A DNA stretch of 60,551 nucleotides from Bacteroidota bacterium (GTDB lineage: Bacteria; Bacteroidota; Bacteroidia; Bacteroidales; F082): assembly GCA_014382445.1 (NCBI GenBank), contig JACNJS010000059.1, positions 1-60,551 of the forward strand, given 5' to 3'. Positions 35,826-44,984 of the stretch are shown here, one piece after another; the first letter of the stretch is position 1, and every line of letters begins with the position of its first letter. The notes under the pieces were generated by a model. It ran no database searches, had not been told where the DNA came from, and worked only from the letters and a program-made list of their open reading frames with translations. Made by a program: the position numbers and the translations under genes.

Positions 35826-36941
35826 TTATCCTGAAATCTTTTTGTTGGCAAATTCGAAAGCGCCAACGGCTACAGCATTTGATGTTCCAAGCCTGCTAAT
35901 GCCAACTCCAACTTTTTTAATAGAGGAATATGACACATTATCGTTTGAATACGGGACATCTATTCTAACTTCATCATGCTGCAAAAAATCTCTCATACAA
36001 TCCGGATTTTCAAAATTGTATGCGAAAGTTTCTAATCGTTGAACAGTTTCCCCGTTTAATTTTCTGAAACTACCATTCATTTCTTCTATTGCTTTTGGCA
36101 GGAAAAGGGAATGTGCACCCGAAAGTCCTCCACCAATTACTATAAGTCCATCAATTAATGTTATTGCATTTGCAAGAGTTTGGCCGAGAACTACTCCAAA
36201 AGTCTCCCATGCTTTAATTGCAGCCTCAGTATTTCCCTTTCTTTGACCGGTACCAATTTCAAAAATTTCGGTTGGTTCCGGACACAAATCAGGCTCAATC
36301 CCTGAAGCCTCACAATAAAGGTGCTTAATTCCACGAATGCTGAGGGTTTCCTCAATACTCATTTCGGGATTTAAAAAGTTGTTGGAGCGGTTAATTTCGG
36401 CACCGGCAGAGTTATCACCAATAAGCAATTCACCATTAATTATAATTCCACCCCCTGTTCCCGTTCCCAATGTTATACCAAGTAAGTTGCGATATTGTTT
36501 TGTATTGCCATTTTCTTTCAGCGCTGTATTTATCAAGGGCAATAATCCATTAATAGCTTCGCCAAGTGTAAAAAGATCGCCATCATTATTAATATACACG
36601 GGCAATTTAAATTCTCTCTCAAGCATCGGTTTCAATGCCACTCCACCTTTGAAGAATGGAAGATTTTCCAAATCACCAATAATGCCATTTTGATAATTAG
36701 CAGGGCCGGGAAAACAAAAGCTAATGGCATTGGCTTTATTGCCTGTTTTTTGGTTTATGGTATGAAACCCCGATAAAAGTTTTTGCAGGAATTCATCAAG
36801 AGTTTTTGATGAAGCCGGCAGTACAGTATCGGCGCTAATATTGTTTTGAGCATCAATAGCGTTAAAAACCAGGTTTGTCCCGCCGGCATCTAAGGTTAAT
36901 ATTATATTGCTGGATTGCTTCATCAGTTCGCCAAGTTTCAT
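35826..36941 (-). CDS. ROK family sugar kinase or regulator-like protein
   Basis: 371 residues with a ROK fold. The N-terminal phosphate loop is ILTLDAGGTNLVFNAID. INNDGDLFTLGEAING holds the catalytic Asp (NDGD). LGITLGTGTGGGIIINGELLIGDNSAGAEIN follows, then VIGGGLSGAHSLFLPK as the adenosine site. The usual zinc motif HxnCxCGxxGC is missing, and there is no DNA-binding N-domain, so it is a kinase-type ROK rather than a repressor. The substrate is probably a hexose or amino sugar. Convergent with nothing obvious; 158 bases downstream of the polA stop on the same strand. Confidence 0.85.
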   Translation of the reverse strand: MKLGELMKQSSNIILTLDAGGTNLVFNAIDAQNNISADTVLPASSKTLDEFLQKLLSGFHTINQKTGNKANAISFCFPGPANYQNGIIGDLENLPFFKGGVALKPMLEREFKLPVYINNDGDLFTLGEAINGLLPLINTALKENGNTKQYRNLLGITLGTGTGGGIIINGELLIGDNSAGAEINRSNNFLNPEMSIEETLSIRGIKHLYCEASGIEPDLCPEPTEIFEIGTGQRKGNTEAAIKAWETFGVVLGQTLANAITLIDGLIVIGGGLSGAHSLFLPKAIEEMNGSFRKLNGETVQRLETFAYNFENPDCMRDFLQHDEVRIDVPYSNDNVSYSSIKKVGVGISRLGTSNAVAVGAFEFANKKISG

Positions 36942-37099
36942 TATGTATTATTTATCAGATATATGACCCCAATTCAATAACTTTCCATTCTTCGTTCCAA
37001 TATTTATTTTCCATTTCTTGTAGTGTTAATCCTTAGTATTCTTGGCAACATCTTTTTCAAATGCTAACTAACGCATCAAAAATAATAAATCATTCATTT

Positions 37100-39868
37100 T
37101 CAATGCGCTTCCAGCCATGTTTTCCCAACATTAATGTCAACAACAACAGGAACTTCAAGCTTAATTGCGTTCATCATTTTCTCCTCAACGATCGACCTCA
37201 CTATTTTTTCTTCATTTTTAAATAAATCAAAAACCAGCTCATCATGCACCTGAAGAATCATCTTTGTTTTTAATCCTTTCTTTGTTAATTCACTATAGAT
37301 ATTGATCATTGCAATCTTTATCATGTCGGCTGACGATCCTTGTATTGGTGCGTTTATGGCATTTCGTTCAGCAAAGCCTCTAACAATTGCATTGGCCGAA
37401 TTTATATCCTTCAGATAGCGTCTGCGTCCCAAAATTGTTTCAACCCATCCATGTTCTTTAGCAAAAGCTATTGTGTTGTTCATGAACTTTTTTACACCAG
37501 GGTATTTTTCAAAATAGTTGTTTATTATATCTGCAGCCTCGCCACGAGGTATGCCCATCCGTTCGCTTAAACCAAATGCCGATATGCCATAAATAATCCC
37601 AAAGTTAACCGTTTTTGCCCTGCTGCGCATTTCTTTGGTTACGTCATTATATTCAACTCCGTAAACTTTTGCTGCCGTGGCTGTGTGTATATCGAGGCCT
37701 TCTTTAAACGCGTCAATCATTCCTTGATCTTTACTAAGATGAGCAATAATGCGCAATTCAACTTGCGAATAGTCGGCTGCAAGCAGCAAAAATTCCTCAT
37801 TTCTTGGAATAAAGGCTTTACGTATTTCTCTTCCTTTTTCTGTTCTTATCGGGATATTTTGAAGGTTAGGGTTATTCGAACTTAATCGCCCGGTAGCTGC
37901 AACTGCCTGATTAAAGGATGTGTGGATACGGCCGTCACGCTGATTTACAATCGCGGGAAGAGCATCAACATATGTTGATTTTAGCTTTGTTAATGATCGG
38001 TACTCCAATATTTTTTCAACAATAGGGTGCCTATAGATCAGTTTAGTTAACACATCTTCTCCGGTTCTATATTGCCCTGTTTTTGTTTTCTTCGGCTTTC
38101 CGGTTATTGCCAGTTTTTCGAAAAGTATTTCTCCCAATTGTTTTGGAGATGAAATATTAAATTCGATTTCTGCAATCTCGAAAATTGCAATCTCAATCTT
38201 GGTAATTTCTTGCGCAAGCAGTAAGCTAAATTCATTTAACGCCGACACATCTAACTTTATCCCTTCGGCTTCCATAGATGCAAGTACAGGCAAAAGAGGC
38301 ATTTCAGTTTCATCAAACAGCTTGTAAGTCCCTGTTTTTTTTAATTCAGGCTCAAAAACATCTTTCAGTTGTAAAGTAATATCGGCATCTTCAGCAGCAT
38401 ATTCCTTTACTGTTTCAATATCAACATTACGCATGCTCAATTGATTTTTCCCTTTTTTACCAATTAGTTCTTCAATCGAAACAGTCTTGTATTTTAGATA
38501 AGTTTCCGATAGTACGTCCATATTATGACGCATATCAGGTTGTAGCAAATAGTGGGCTATCATTGTGTCGAAAAACGGTCCTGCCACTTTAACGTCGTAC
38601 CACGACATAATACTAATATCAAATTTAATGTTCTGTCCGATTTTAATGATATTTTCTGATTCTAGTACAGGTTTAAATACCTTAACTATTTTTTCGGCTT
38701 CATGAAAGTTTTCAGGAATTGGAATATACCATGCCTCGTGCGGTTTAACAGCAAATGACATGCCAACCAGCTCTGAGTTGTTAGGATCGAGACCGGTAGT
38801 TTCGGTATCGAAGGAAATAATTTTTTCGGCTAGCAGTTTTTCACCAAGCTCAGTGGCCTTATCGATAGTATCAACAAGCTGATAATTATGCTCTGTATTA
38901 CTAATATTTTTAAGACTTCCTTGTTCGGTTGAGTTTCCCTCATTATTAAAAAGCGATCCCTGAACAGGTTTTTCTATATCTTCAATGCTTGTATCTGTAA
39001 AAAATCGTTTGGCAAAATTCCTGAACTCAAGCTCATCAAATAGTTTTTTAAGATAATCAATATTAGGTTCTTCTCTTTTAAGGTCATCTTGGTTAAAATC
39101 AATAGGAACATCTAATTCTATGGTCGCAAGCTGTTTTGACATGAGAGCTTGCTCAGAGAAATTTTCGACATTTTCTCTTTGTTTTCCTTTTAGTTTATCT
39201 GTATTATTAAGTAGGTTTTCAACACTGTCAAATTCGCTGATTAGTTTTATGGCAGTTTTTTCACCAATACCCGGCACTCCTGGTATATTGTCAGACGCAT
39301 CACCCCATAATCCTAATATATCAATCAACTGCTTAGGTGAGGTAATTCCAAAACGTTCACAAACTTCATAAACTCCCCATATTTCAGGTTTATTTCCCAT
39401 ACGGGCAGGTTTGTACATGAAAATATTATCCGACACCAACTGTCCGAAATCCTTGTCAGGAGTCATCATATATGTTGTAAAGCCGGCAGCTTCTGCTTTT
39501 TTCGACAGTGTGCCAATAATATCGTCTGCTTCAAAGCCGTCAACCATCAGAATAGGAATGTTAAAGCCTTTAAGTATTTTCATGATATATGGGATGGATG
39601 CTGCCAAATCCTCTGGCATTTTCTCCCGGTTAGCTTTATATTCTGCAAAATTCTCATGGCGAAAAGTAATAGCTTTCGTGTCGAAAGCAACCCCAATATG
39701 TGTTGGATTTTGATTTTTCAGAATATCATATAATGTATTTATAAACCCCAGAATGGCTGAAGTGTTTTGTCCTTTGCTATTAATACGTGGATTTTTACTA
39801 AGAGCAAAATATGCCCTGTAAATTAATGCCATTGCATCAAGCAGAAACAATTTTTTTTGTGATCCCAT
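37100..39868 (-). CDS. polA: DNA polymerase I
   Basis: 922 residues with all three activities. The 5' nuclease domain is residues 1-~290 (LFLLDAMALIYRAYFAL, DGFEADDIIGTL, GIWGDASDNIPGVPGIGEKTA pattern). The 3'-5' exonuclease has SFDTETTGLDP, IGQNIKFDIS and YAAEDADITLQL, so the proofreading carboxylates are present. The polymerase has motif A DYSQVELRIIAHLS, motif B RAKTVNFGIIYGIS and motif C QVHDELVFD. I use the ATG at 39868 (MGSQKKLFLLDAM); the longer frame from 40012 would overlap the divergent phoH gene start. Needed for gap filling and repair. Confidence 0.97.
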   Translation of the reverse strand: MGSQKKLFLLDAMALIYRAYFALSKNPRINSKGQNTSAILGFINTLYDILKNQNPTHIGVAFDTKAITFRHENFAEYKANREKMPEDLAASIPYIMKILKGFNIPILMVDGFEADDIIGTLSKKAEAAGFTTYMMTPDKDFGQLVSDNIFMYKPARMGNKPEIWGVYEVCERFGITSPKQLIDILGLWGDASDNIPGVPGIGEKTAIKLISEFDSVENLLNNTDKLKGKQRENVENFSEQALMSKQLATIELDVPIDFNQDDLKREEPNIDYLKKLFDELEFRNFAKRFFTDTSIEDIEKPVQGSLFNNEGNSTEQGSLKNISNTEHNYQLVDTIDKATELGEKLLAEKIISFDTETTGLDPNNSELVGMSFAVKPHEAWYIPIPENFHEAEKIVKVFKPVLESENIIKIGQNIKFDISIMSWYDVKVAGPFFDTMIAHYLLQPDMRHNMDVLSETYLKYKTVSIEELIGKKGKNQLSMRNVDIETVKEYAAEDADITLQLKDVFEPELKKTGTYKLFDETEMPLLPVLASMEAEGIKLDVSALNEFSLLLAQEITKIEIAIFEIAEIEFNISSPKQLGEILFEKLAITGKPKKTKTGQYRTGEDVLTKLIYRHPIVEKILEYRSLTKLKSTYVDALPAIVNQRDGRIHTSFNQAVAATGRLSSNNPNLQNIPIRTEKGREIRKAFIPRNEEFLLLAADYSQVELRIIAHLSKDQGMIDAFKEGLDIHTATAAKVYGVEYNDVTKEMRSRAKTVNFGIIYGISAFGLSERMGIPRGEAADIINNYFEKYPGVKKFMNNTIAFAKEHGWVETILGRRRYLKDINSANAIVRGFAERNAINAPIQGSSADMIKIAMINIYSELTKKGLKTKMILQVHDELVFDLFKNEEKIVRSIVEEKMMNAIKLEVPVVVDINVGKTWLEAH

Positions 39869-39889
39869 ATACTTAATCTGATAAAACAA

Positions 39890-39897
39890 CAAAGGTA
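39890..39897 (-). promoter_or_regulatory. -7 element for polA
   Basis: On the minus strand TACCTTTG fits TAnnTTTG and is 22 bases before the polA ATG. It supports the short polA start. A -33 box at normal spacing is not evident. Confidence 0.45.
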
Positions 39898-40005
39898 ATT
39901 GAATCTTGTCAACTAAAATATGTTCGAAACTCCATTTATCCAGCCTGCAAAACACACTTTTAATATTTAAATTTACATGTTTGAATTCAAAGAAATATTC
40001 GAGAT

Positions 40006-41361
40006 ATGGCAAAAAGAAAGATTGAAGACAACCAAACAGCCGATAGCAAAAAGATTTTCGTGCTCGACACTTCGGTGATATTATATAACCATAATGCTAT
40101 AAATGAATTTGGTGATAACGACGTAGCCATTCCCATTACCGTACTTGAGGAGCTTGACAATTTTAAGAAAGGGAATACGAACAAAAATTTTGAAGCCAGA
40201 GAATTCATTAGATTTTTGGACAGCATTTCGGGTAAATCGACTATGAAAAACTGGAAACGGTTAAATGGACCGGAAAAGGGTAAGTTTAAGGTTGTTATGA
40301 ATGAGCATAGTAATCTTGATGCCCGTGAAATTTTTGATGATAATAAACCCGATCACAGAATTCTTAATGCTGCAATAAAACTTAAAGAGGACTATCCAAA
40401 AAGAAAAGTAATACTTGTAAGTAAAGATATAAACCTGAGGCTTAAAGCAAAATCATTGAGTTTGCAAGCCGAGGATTTTGAAACCGGCAAGGTTAAGAAC
40501 ATCGAATCGCTTTATACAGGAAGTTCAACAATTGAAAATGTTGATTCAGCAGCAATCGACAAACTATATTCACAGGGGTACTGTGATTCAAATGAGATTA
40601 ATATCAACACACCGGTAGCCAACCATTATTTTATATTGAAGAGTGCAAACTCCTCCGCATTGGCATATTATAGTTCTGTTACTAAGCGTGTTGAGCGCGT
40701 TGAAAAACGGAGCGTCTCGCGGATTATACCGCGAAATGCCGAGCAAGTTTTTGCCCTACATGCTATCATGAATCCTGAAGTTAAGCTAGTTACCTTACAG
40801 GGTGTTGCTGGAACAGGAAAGACCTTATTGGCACTGGCAGGAGCATGGGAACAAAGGCGGAATTTTAAGCAAATTTATCTTGCCCGACCAATTGTTCCAC
40901 TTAGTAATAAAGACATTGGTTATCTGCCAGGAGATATTCATGAGAAAATAAATCCTTACATGGAGCCATTGTGGGATAATTTAAAATTTATTCAAAGTCA
41001 GTTTGGTGAGCAGGATAACGAACATAAACGAATCAGTGATGCTATTGAAAGTGAAAAACTGATGATAACTCCACTGGCTTATATTCGAGGAAGAAGCATA
41101 TCAAATATTTGCTTTATTGTTGATGAGGCGCAAAACCTCACTCCTCATGAAGTAAAAACCATTATAACCCGTGCCGGAGAAAACACCAAAATTATTTTTA
41201 CAGGCGATATTTATCAAATTGACACACCATATCTCGATTCGCAGTCAAACGGACTTTCGGTGTTGATTGACAAGATCAAATATCACGATATTTATGCACA
41301 CGTAAGGCTTGAAAAAGGAGAACGTTCGGAGTTGGCTAATCTTGCTAATGAGTTGTTGTAA
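40006..41361 (+). CDS. PIN domain-PhoH fusion ATPase
   Basis: 451 residues. An N-terminal PIN nuclease domain (IFVLDTSVILYNHNAI, then PITVLEELDNFKKG and HRILNAAIKL, with Asp residues of the nuclease site) covers about residues 15-160. A PhoH ATPase domain follows, with Walker A QGVAGTGKTLLALAG near residue 266, LARPIVPLSNKDIGYLPGDI, and Walker B FIVDEAQNLTPHE near 373. PhoH-PIN fusions (PhoH2-like) are proposed RNA helicase/ribonucleases. Divergent from polA. No toxin-antitoxin partner (phoAT) is encoded next to it. Confidence 0.93.
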   Translation: MAKRKIEDNQTADSKKIFVLDTSVILYNHNAINEFGDNDVAIPITVLEELDNFKKGNTNKNFEAREFIRFLDSISGKSTMKNWKRLNGPEKGKFKVVMNEHSNLDAREIFDDNKPDHRILNAAIKLKEDYPKRKVILVSKDINLRLKAKSLSLQAEDFETGKVKNIESLYTGSSTIENVDSAAIDKLYSQGYCDSNEININTPVANHYFILKSANSSALAYYSSVTKRVERVEKRSVSRIIPRNAEQVFALHAIMNPEVKLVTLQGVAGTGKTLLALAGAWEQRRNFKQIYLARPIVPLSNKDIGYLPGDIHEKINPYMEPLWDNLKFIQSQFGEQDNEHKRISDAIESEKLMITPLAYIRGRSISNICFIVDEAQNLTPHEVKTIITRAGENTKIIFTGDIYQIDTPYLDSQSNGLSVLIDKIKYHDIYAHVRLEKGERSELANLANELL

Positions 41362-41393
41362 TATCGGGTGATAGTTGTTTTCTTGCATCCTAC

Positions 41394-41424
41394 TTGACAA
41401 ATATCTAAACTCTCATTACTTTTG
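41394..41424 (+). promoter_or_regulatory. promoter of the glycyl-radical enzyme operon
   Basis: TTG (41394-41396), a 20-base spacer and TACTTTTG (41417-41424) match the Bacteroidota -33/-7 consensus. The leader would be about 190 bases, containing the perfect inverted repeat at 41528-41558 and a possible 24-codon frame from ATG 41443 (MTRHFIHNQISHNLDKGLFE). The long leader suggests post-initiation control. Confidence 0.65.
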
Positions 41425-41527
41425 TAGCATATTTCTGATACCATGACACGTCATTTTATTCATAATCAAATTTCTCACAACCTCGATAAAGGTCTGTTCG
41501 AGTGCTGGATTTTTTGATGATTACCTA

Positions 41528-41558
41528 AACCTTTCAGTTTGATAAAAACTGAAAGGTT
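41528..41558 (+). repeat. perfect 13-bp inverted repeat in the leader of the activase gene
   Basis: AACCTTTCAGTTT (41528-41540), loop GATAA, then its exact complement AAACTGAAAGGTT (41546-41558). It lies ~65 bases before the activase start. No T-run follows, so it is not a simple terminator. It could be an RNA hairpin, a protein-binding site, or a copy of the palindromic repeats of this general shape found in Bacteroidota intergenic DNA. Confidence 0.8.
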
Positions 41559-41622
41559 GAATCCTGTTGCAGGTAAGTATTCCGCCAAATATCTTATAAC
41601 ATATAACTATTACCCATTCCCC

Positions 41623-42417
41623 ATGCACGGAATTATTTTCGATATAAAAAATTTTGCAATTCACGATGGCCCCGGCATTCGTCAAACCATCTTTTTCAAG
41701 GGCTGCCCATTGTTGTGTTGGTGGTGTCACAACCCTGAAAGCCGAAGTGCTGATATTTTTTCCATTGAAAAGGAAGAAATTATTGATGGCGTAAAAGTTC
41801 GTGATGTAGAAACTATTGGCAAAAAATATTCTGTTGCTGAACTGTTGAATGAAATAAAAAAAGATATAGTTTTTTTTGAAGAGTCGGGTGGAGGCATAAC
41901 TCTTTCGGGAGGTGAGCCATTATTGCAATACGATTTTGTACTGGCATTGTTAAAAGAATGTAGAAAACTTGAAATACACACTTGCATCGATACAACAGGA
42001 AATATAAATAGCGATAAGCTTTTGAATATAGCATCGTTAACAAACTTATTTTTGTTTGATTTGAAACATATGGATAATGATCAACATATCAAATATGCTG
42101 GCGTAAATAATAAGTTAATCCTTAAGAATTTGAAATTACTTGATGAAATGGGAAAAGATATATGGATTCGTTTCCCCCTAATTCCCGGAATAAATGATGA
42201 TGAAAGCAATTTACTCAGGATGATGGATTTTCTGTCAAAACGAAAGAGCTCACACCCCATAAGCATTCTCCCTTATCATAAAATAGGAAAACATAAGTAT
42301 GAACGAACTGGAATTGATTTTAAGATGAATGGATTTCAGGAACCTGCTACCAATGATGTAACCAAAATTATGAATATGTTTACAGATGCAGGCTTCAGTA
42401 CAAGCATTGGAGGATAA
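41623..42417 (+). CDS. radical-SAM glycyl-radical-enzyme activase, no ferredoxin insert
   Basis: 264 residues. The radical-SAM cluster motif CPLLCWWC gives Cys 28, 32 and 35 (CX3CX2C). GIRQTIFFKGCPLLCWWCHNPES and SGGGITLSGGEPLLQ (the GGE SAM motif) are typical of glycyl-radical activases. Most activases of dehydratase-type partners, including HypD's in Clostridioides, have an extra 8-Cys ferredoxin insert after this motif; here it is absent, as in PflA. It will cut SAM and abstract hydrogen from the glycine of the enzyme encoded 106 bases downstream. ATG at 41623 starts MHGIIFDIKNF, the usual place; the longer frame uses a TTG within the hairpin. Confidence 0.9.
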   Translation: MHGIIFDIKNFAIHDGPGIRQTIFFKGCPLLCWWCHNPESRSADIFSIEKEEIIDGVKVRDVETIGKKYSVAELLNEIKKDIVFFEESGGGITLSGGEPLLQYDFVLALLKECRKLEIHTCIDTTGNINSDKLLNIASLTNLFLFDLKHMDNDQHIKYAGVNNKLILKNLKLLDEMGKDIWIRFPLIPGINDDESNLLRMMDFLSKRKSSHPISILPYHKIGKHKYERTGIDFKMNGFQEPATNDVTKIMNMFTDAGFSTSIGG

Positions 42418-42522
42418 TTACTTGTATTTAAATACTGGCAAGCCAGGAGGGGCGAAATATTAAAATCTAAGATTATAAAGGCAAACTTTAACGAGCAATA
42501 TGTAAATTGAATCAAAAAAATC

Positions 42523-44886
42523 ATGAACAAGAGGATCAAAAAGCTAAGAGAACAAAGTCAAAATGCTGAACCACGAATATCGGCCGAAAGAGCATTACTG
42601 ATAACCGAATTCTACAAAAGTGAACTATGCCAACAGTTCAGTGTTCCCGAAAGGAGGGCTTTGGCTTTTAACCATATACTTAGTAATAAATCGATATGTA
42701 TTTTAGATGATGAGCTAATTGTTGGCGAGCGTGGCTCCGCTCCAAAAGCTGTTCCCACTTATCCCGAAATAAACCTTCACTCTTTAGAAGATTTGCACAT
42801 CCTTGATACCCGACCAAAAGTGTGGTTCAGGGTTGATGATGAAACCAGATCAGCTTATAAAAACATTGTTATTCCTTTCTGGAAAGGCCTTACTAACAGG
42901 GAGAAAATATTCTCAATCATAGATAACAACTGGATTGATGCTTATGAGGCAGGTGTATTTACTGAGTTTCAGGAGCAGCGGGCGCCCGGACATACAGTTC
43001 TTGGCAAGAAAATGTTTACTAAAGGATTTCTCGATTTGAAAAAGGAAATAGACATCAGCATTGCAGGTCTCGACTACCTTAATGATAAAAAGGCATACAC
43101 CAAACATGAAGAGTTGAAAGCAATGGATATTGCAGCTAGTGCTATCATTATGTTTGCAAACCGCCATGCTGATGAGCTTGATAAATTGGCTCAAAAAGAG
43201 GTTGATGAATACAGGAAAATTGAGCTTATGCAGATGGCTTCCATATGCAGGAAAGTTCCTGCCAATGCTCCCGAAACTTTTCATGAAGCACTACAACATT
43301 ATTGGTTTATTCATATTGGTGTTATTACGGAAGTTAATCCATGGGATAGTTTTAATCCCGGCAGGCTCGATCAGCATCTTTATCCATTTTATCGTAAAGA
43401 AATAGATGAGGGAACTCTTACAAAAGAACGCACGATTGAACTTCTGGAAGCGTTTTGGATTAAATTTAACAATCATCCTTCTCCACCAAAAATTGGTATA
43501 ACCGCCAAAGAAAGCAGCACTTACACTGATTTTGCACTTATAAATCTTGGCGGGGTTAAGGAGGATGGTAGTGATGCTGTTAATGAACTTACATTTATAA
43601 TTCTGGACGTAATTGAAGAAATGCGACTATTGCAGCCCAGCTCAATGATACAGGTTAGCAAAAAGAACTCTGACGAGTTTATTAAACGTGCAGCACAAAT
43701 AATTAAAACCGGATTCGGACAACCATCTGTATTCAATACCGATGCAATTATTCAACAACTACTGTATCAGGGAAAAAGAATTGAAGATGCGCGCAATGGA
43801 GGTGCCAGCGGCTGTGTTGAAACAGGTGCTTTTGGAACTGAGTGCTATATATTGACAGGTTATTTTAATCTTGTTAAAATATTCGAAATAACAATGCATA
43901 ATGGCATTGATCCCAGTACCGGGAAAATGATTGGGCTAAACACAGGATATATGTCAGAGTTTAAGGATTTAAATCAGGTGTTAGATGCTTTTGAAAAGCA
44001 AGTAAATTATTTTGTTGATATAAAAGTTAAAGGCACAAATATTATCGACCAAATTTGGGCTGAAAATTTACCGGTTCCATTTCTATCACTCTTAATCGAT
44101 GATTGTATTGAAAAAGGAACTGATTATAATAATGGAGGAGCTCGATACAATACAAGTTATATTCAGGGAGTTGGATTGGGAAGCCTTACAGATATTTTAA
44201 CTTCAATTAGATATAATGTTTTTGATGAGAAAAATATAGGGTTTAAGGAACTGGTAAACGCAACACTAGCAAATTTTGAAAACCAGCTGAAATTACGTAA
44301 CAAACTAATTAATCATACTCCAAAGTATGGCAACGATGATGATTATGCAGATGAGCAAGCTGTAAGCATTTTCAATATTTTTCTGAATGCCGTTGATGGA
44401 AGACCGAACATAGTAGGAGGTCATTTTCGAATAAACATGTTGCCAACCACATCGCACGTATATTTCGGAAGTGTAACCGGTGCAACTCCCGATGGCCGAC
44501 TAGCCTATAAACCATTATCAGAAGGAATATCACCTTTTCAGGGAGCCGACAGAAAAGGACCAACAGCGGTTCTAAAGTCAGCATCCAAAATCAACCATCT
44601 TAAAACAGGTGGCACGTTGCTGAACCAAAAATTTACTCCGGCATTATTGGAAGATGAAAAAGGACTGGATTCGCTTGTGCATCTTATTAGAGCTTATTTT
44701 AGGTTAGACGGTCATCATATTCAGTTTAATGTGGTTACAACCAAACAACTGCTAGAAGCGCAAAAACATCCCGAAGACCACAAAGATCTAATTGTACGAG
44801 TTGCCGGTTACAGCGATTATTTTAATGATCTGGGAGAAGAGCTCCAGGATGAGATTATCAGAAGGTCGGAGCATGGTGGGTATTAG
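42523..44886 (+). CDS. HypD-like glycyl radical enzyme, probable trans-4-hydroxy-L-proline dehydratase
   Basis: 787 residues, the same size as Clostridioides HypD. The thiyl Cys431 and base Glu433 lie in GGASGCVETGAFG, and the radical Gly762 in RVAGYSDYF. Motifs recalled from HypD are retained: NPWDSFNPGRLDQHL (Asp275), ESSTYTDFALIN (Ser332, Asp336, Phe337), GARYNTSYIQGVG and KTGGTLLNQKF. A Cys-x-Glu active site excludes pyruvate formate-lyase, which has Cys-Cys. HypD dehydrates hydroxyproline to pyrroline-5-carboxylate, which ProC would reduce to proline. No proC lies in this window, so the substrate is a strong hypothesis, not proof. Oxygen-sensitive. Confidence 0.88.
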   Translation: MNKRIKKLREQSQNAEPRISAERALLITEFYKSELCQQFSVPERRALAFNHILSNKSICILDDELIVGERGSAPKAVPTYPEINLHSLEDLHILDTRPKVWFRVDDETRSAYKNIVIPFWKGLTNREKIFSIIDNNWIDAYEAGVFTEFQEQRAPGHTVLGKKMFTKGFLDLKKEIDISIAGLDYLNDKKAYTKHEELKAMDIAASAIIMFANRHADELDKLAQKEVDEYRKIELMQMASICRKVPANAPETFHEALQHYWFIHIGVITEVNPWDSFNPGRLDQHLYPFYRKEIDEGTLTKERTIELLEAFWIKFNNHPSPPKIGITAKESSTYTDFALINLGGVKEDGSDAVNELTFIILDVIEEMRLLQPSSMIQVSKKNSDEFIKRAAQIIKTGFGQPSVFNTDAIIQQLLYQGKRIEDARNGGASGCVETGAFGTECYILTGYFNLVKIFEITMHNGIDPSTGKMIGLNTGYMSEFKDLNQVLDAFEKQVNYFVDIKVKGTNIIDQIWAENLPVPFLSLLIDDCIEKGTDYNNGGARYNTSYIQGVGLGSLTDILTSIRYNVFDEKNIGFKELVNATLANFENQLKLRNKLINHTPKYGNDDDYADEQAVSIFNIFLNAVDGRPNIVGGHFRINMLPTTSHVYFGSVTGATPDGRLAYKPLSEGISPFQGADRKGPTAVLKSASKINHLKTGGTLLNQKFTPALLEDEKGLDSLVHLIRAYFRLDGHHIQFNVVTTKQLLEAQKHPEDHKDLIVRVAGYSDYFNDLGEELQDEIIRRSEHGGY

Positions 44887-44920
44887 TTGAGATATCTCGC
44901 GATCTCGCGCTCACGACTCT

Positions 44921-44980
44921 GCTTGCGCTCGTTTGCAACGAGTTTGCAATACTTTTTGCGTTTGTAACACTACCACCAAA
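44921..44980. repeat. dispersed intergenic repeat, copy A
   Basis: Starts with GCTTGCGCTCGTTTGCAACG, whose CTCG/CGAG pair closes a loop, and ends in AACACTACCACC. It aligns with copy B at 49968-50022 over most of its length with two short gaps. It fills the gap between the convergent 3' ends of the glycyl-radical enzyme and nhaC genes. Confidence 0.65.
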
Positions 44981-44984
44981 CAAC

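Noticed and set aside
35391-35834. 147-residue plus-strand frame
   Set aside because: Shadow of the small lipoprotein gene and of the adjoining gap; low-complexity Ser/Thr/Ile translation.
42523-44886. Pyruvate formate-lyase
   Set aside because: Active site reads Gly-Cys-Val-Glu rather than Cys-Cys, and the HypD-type motifs are present.
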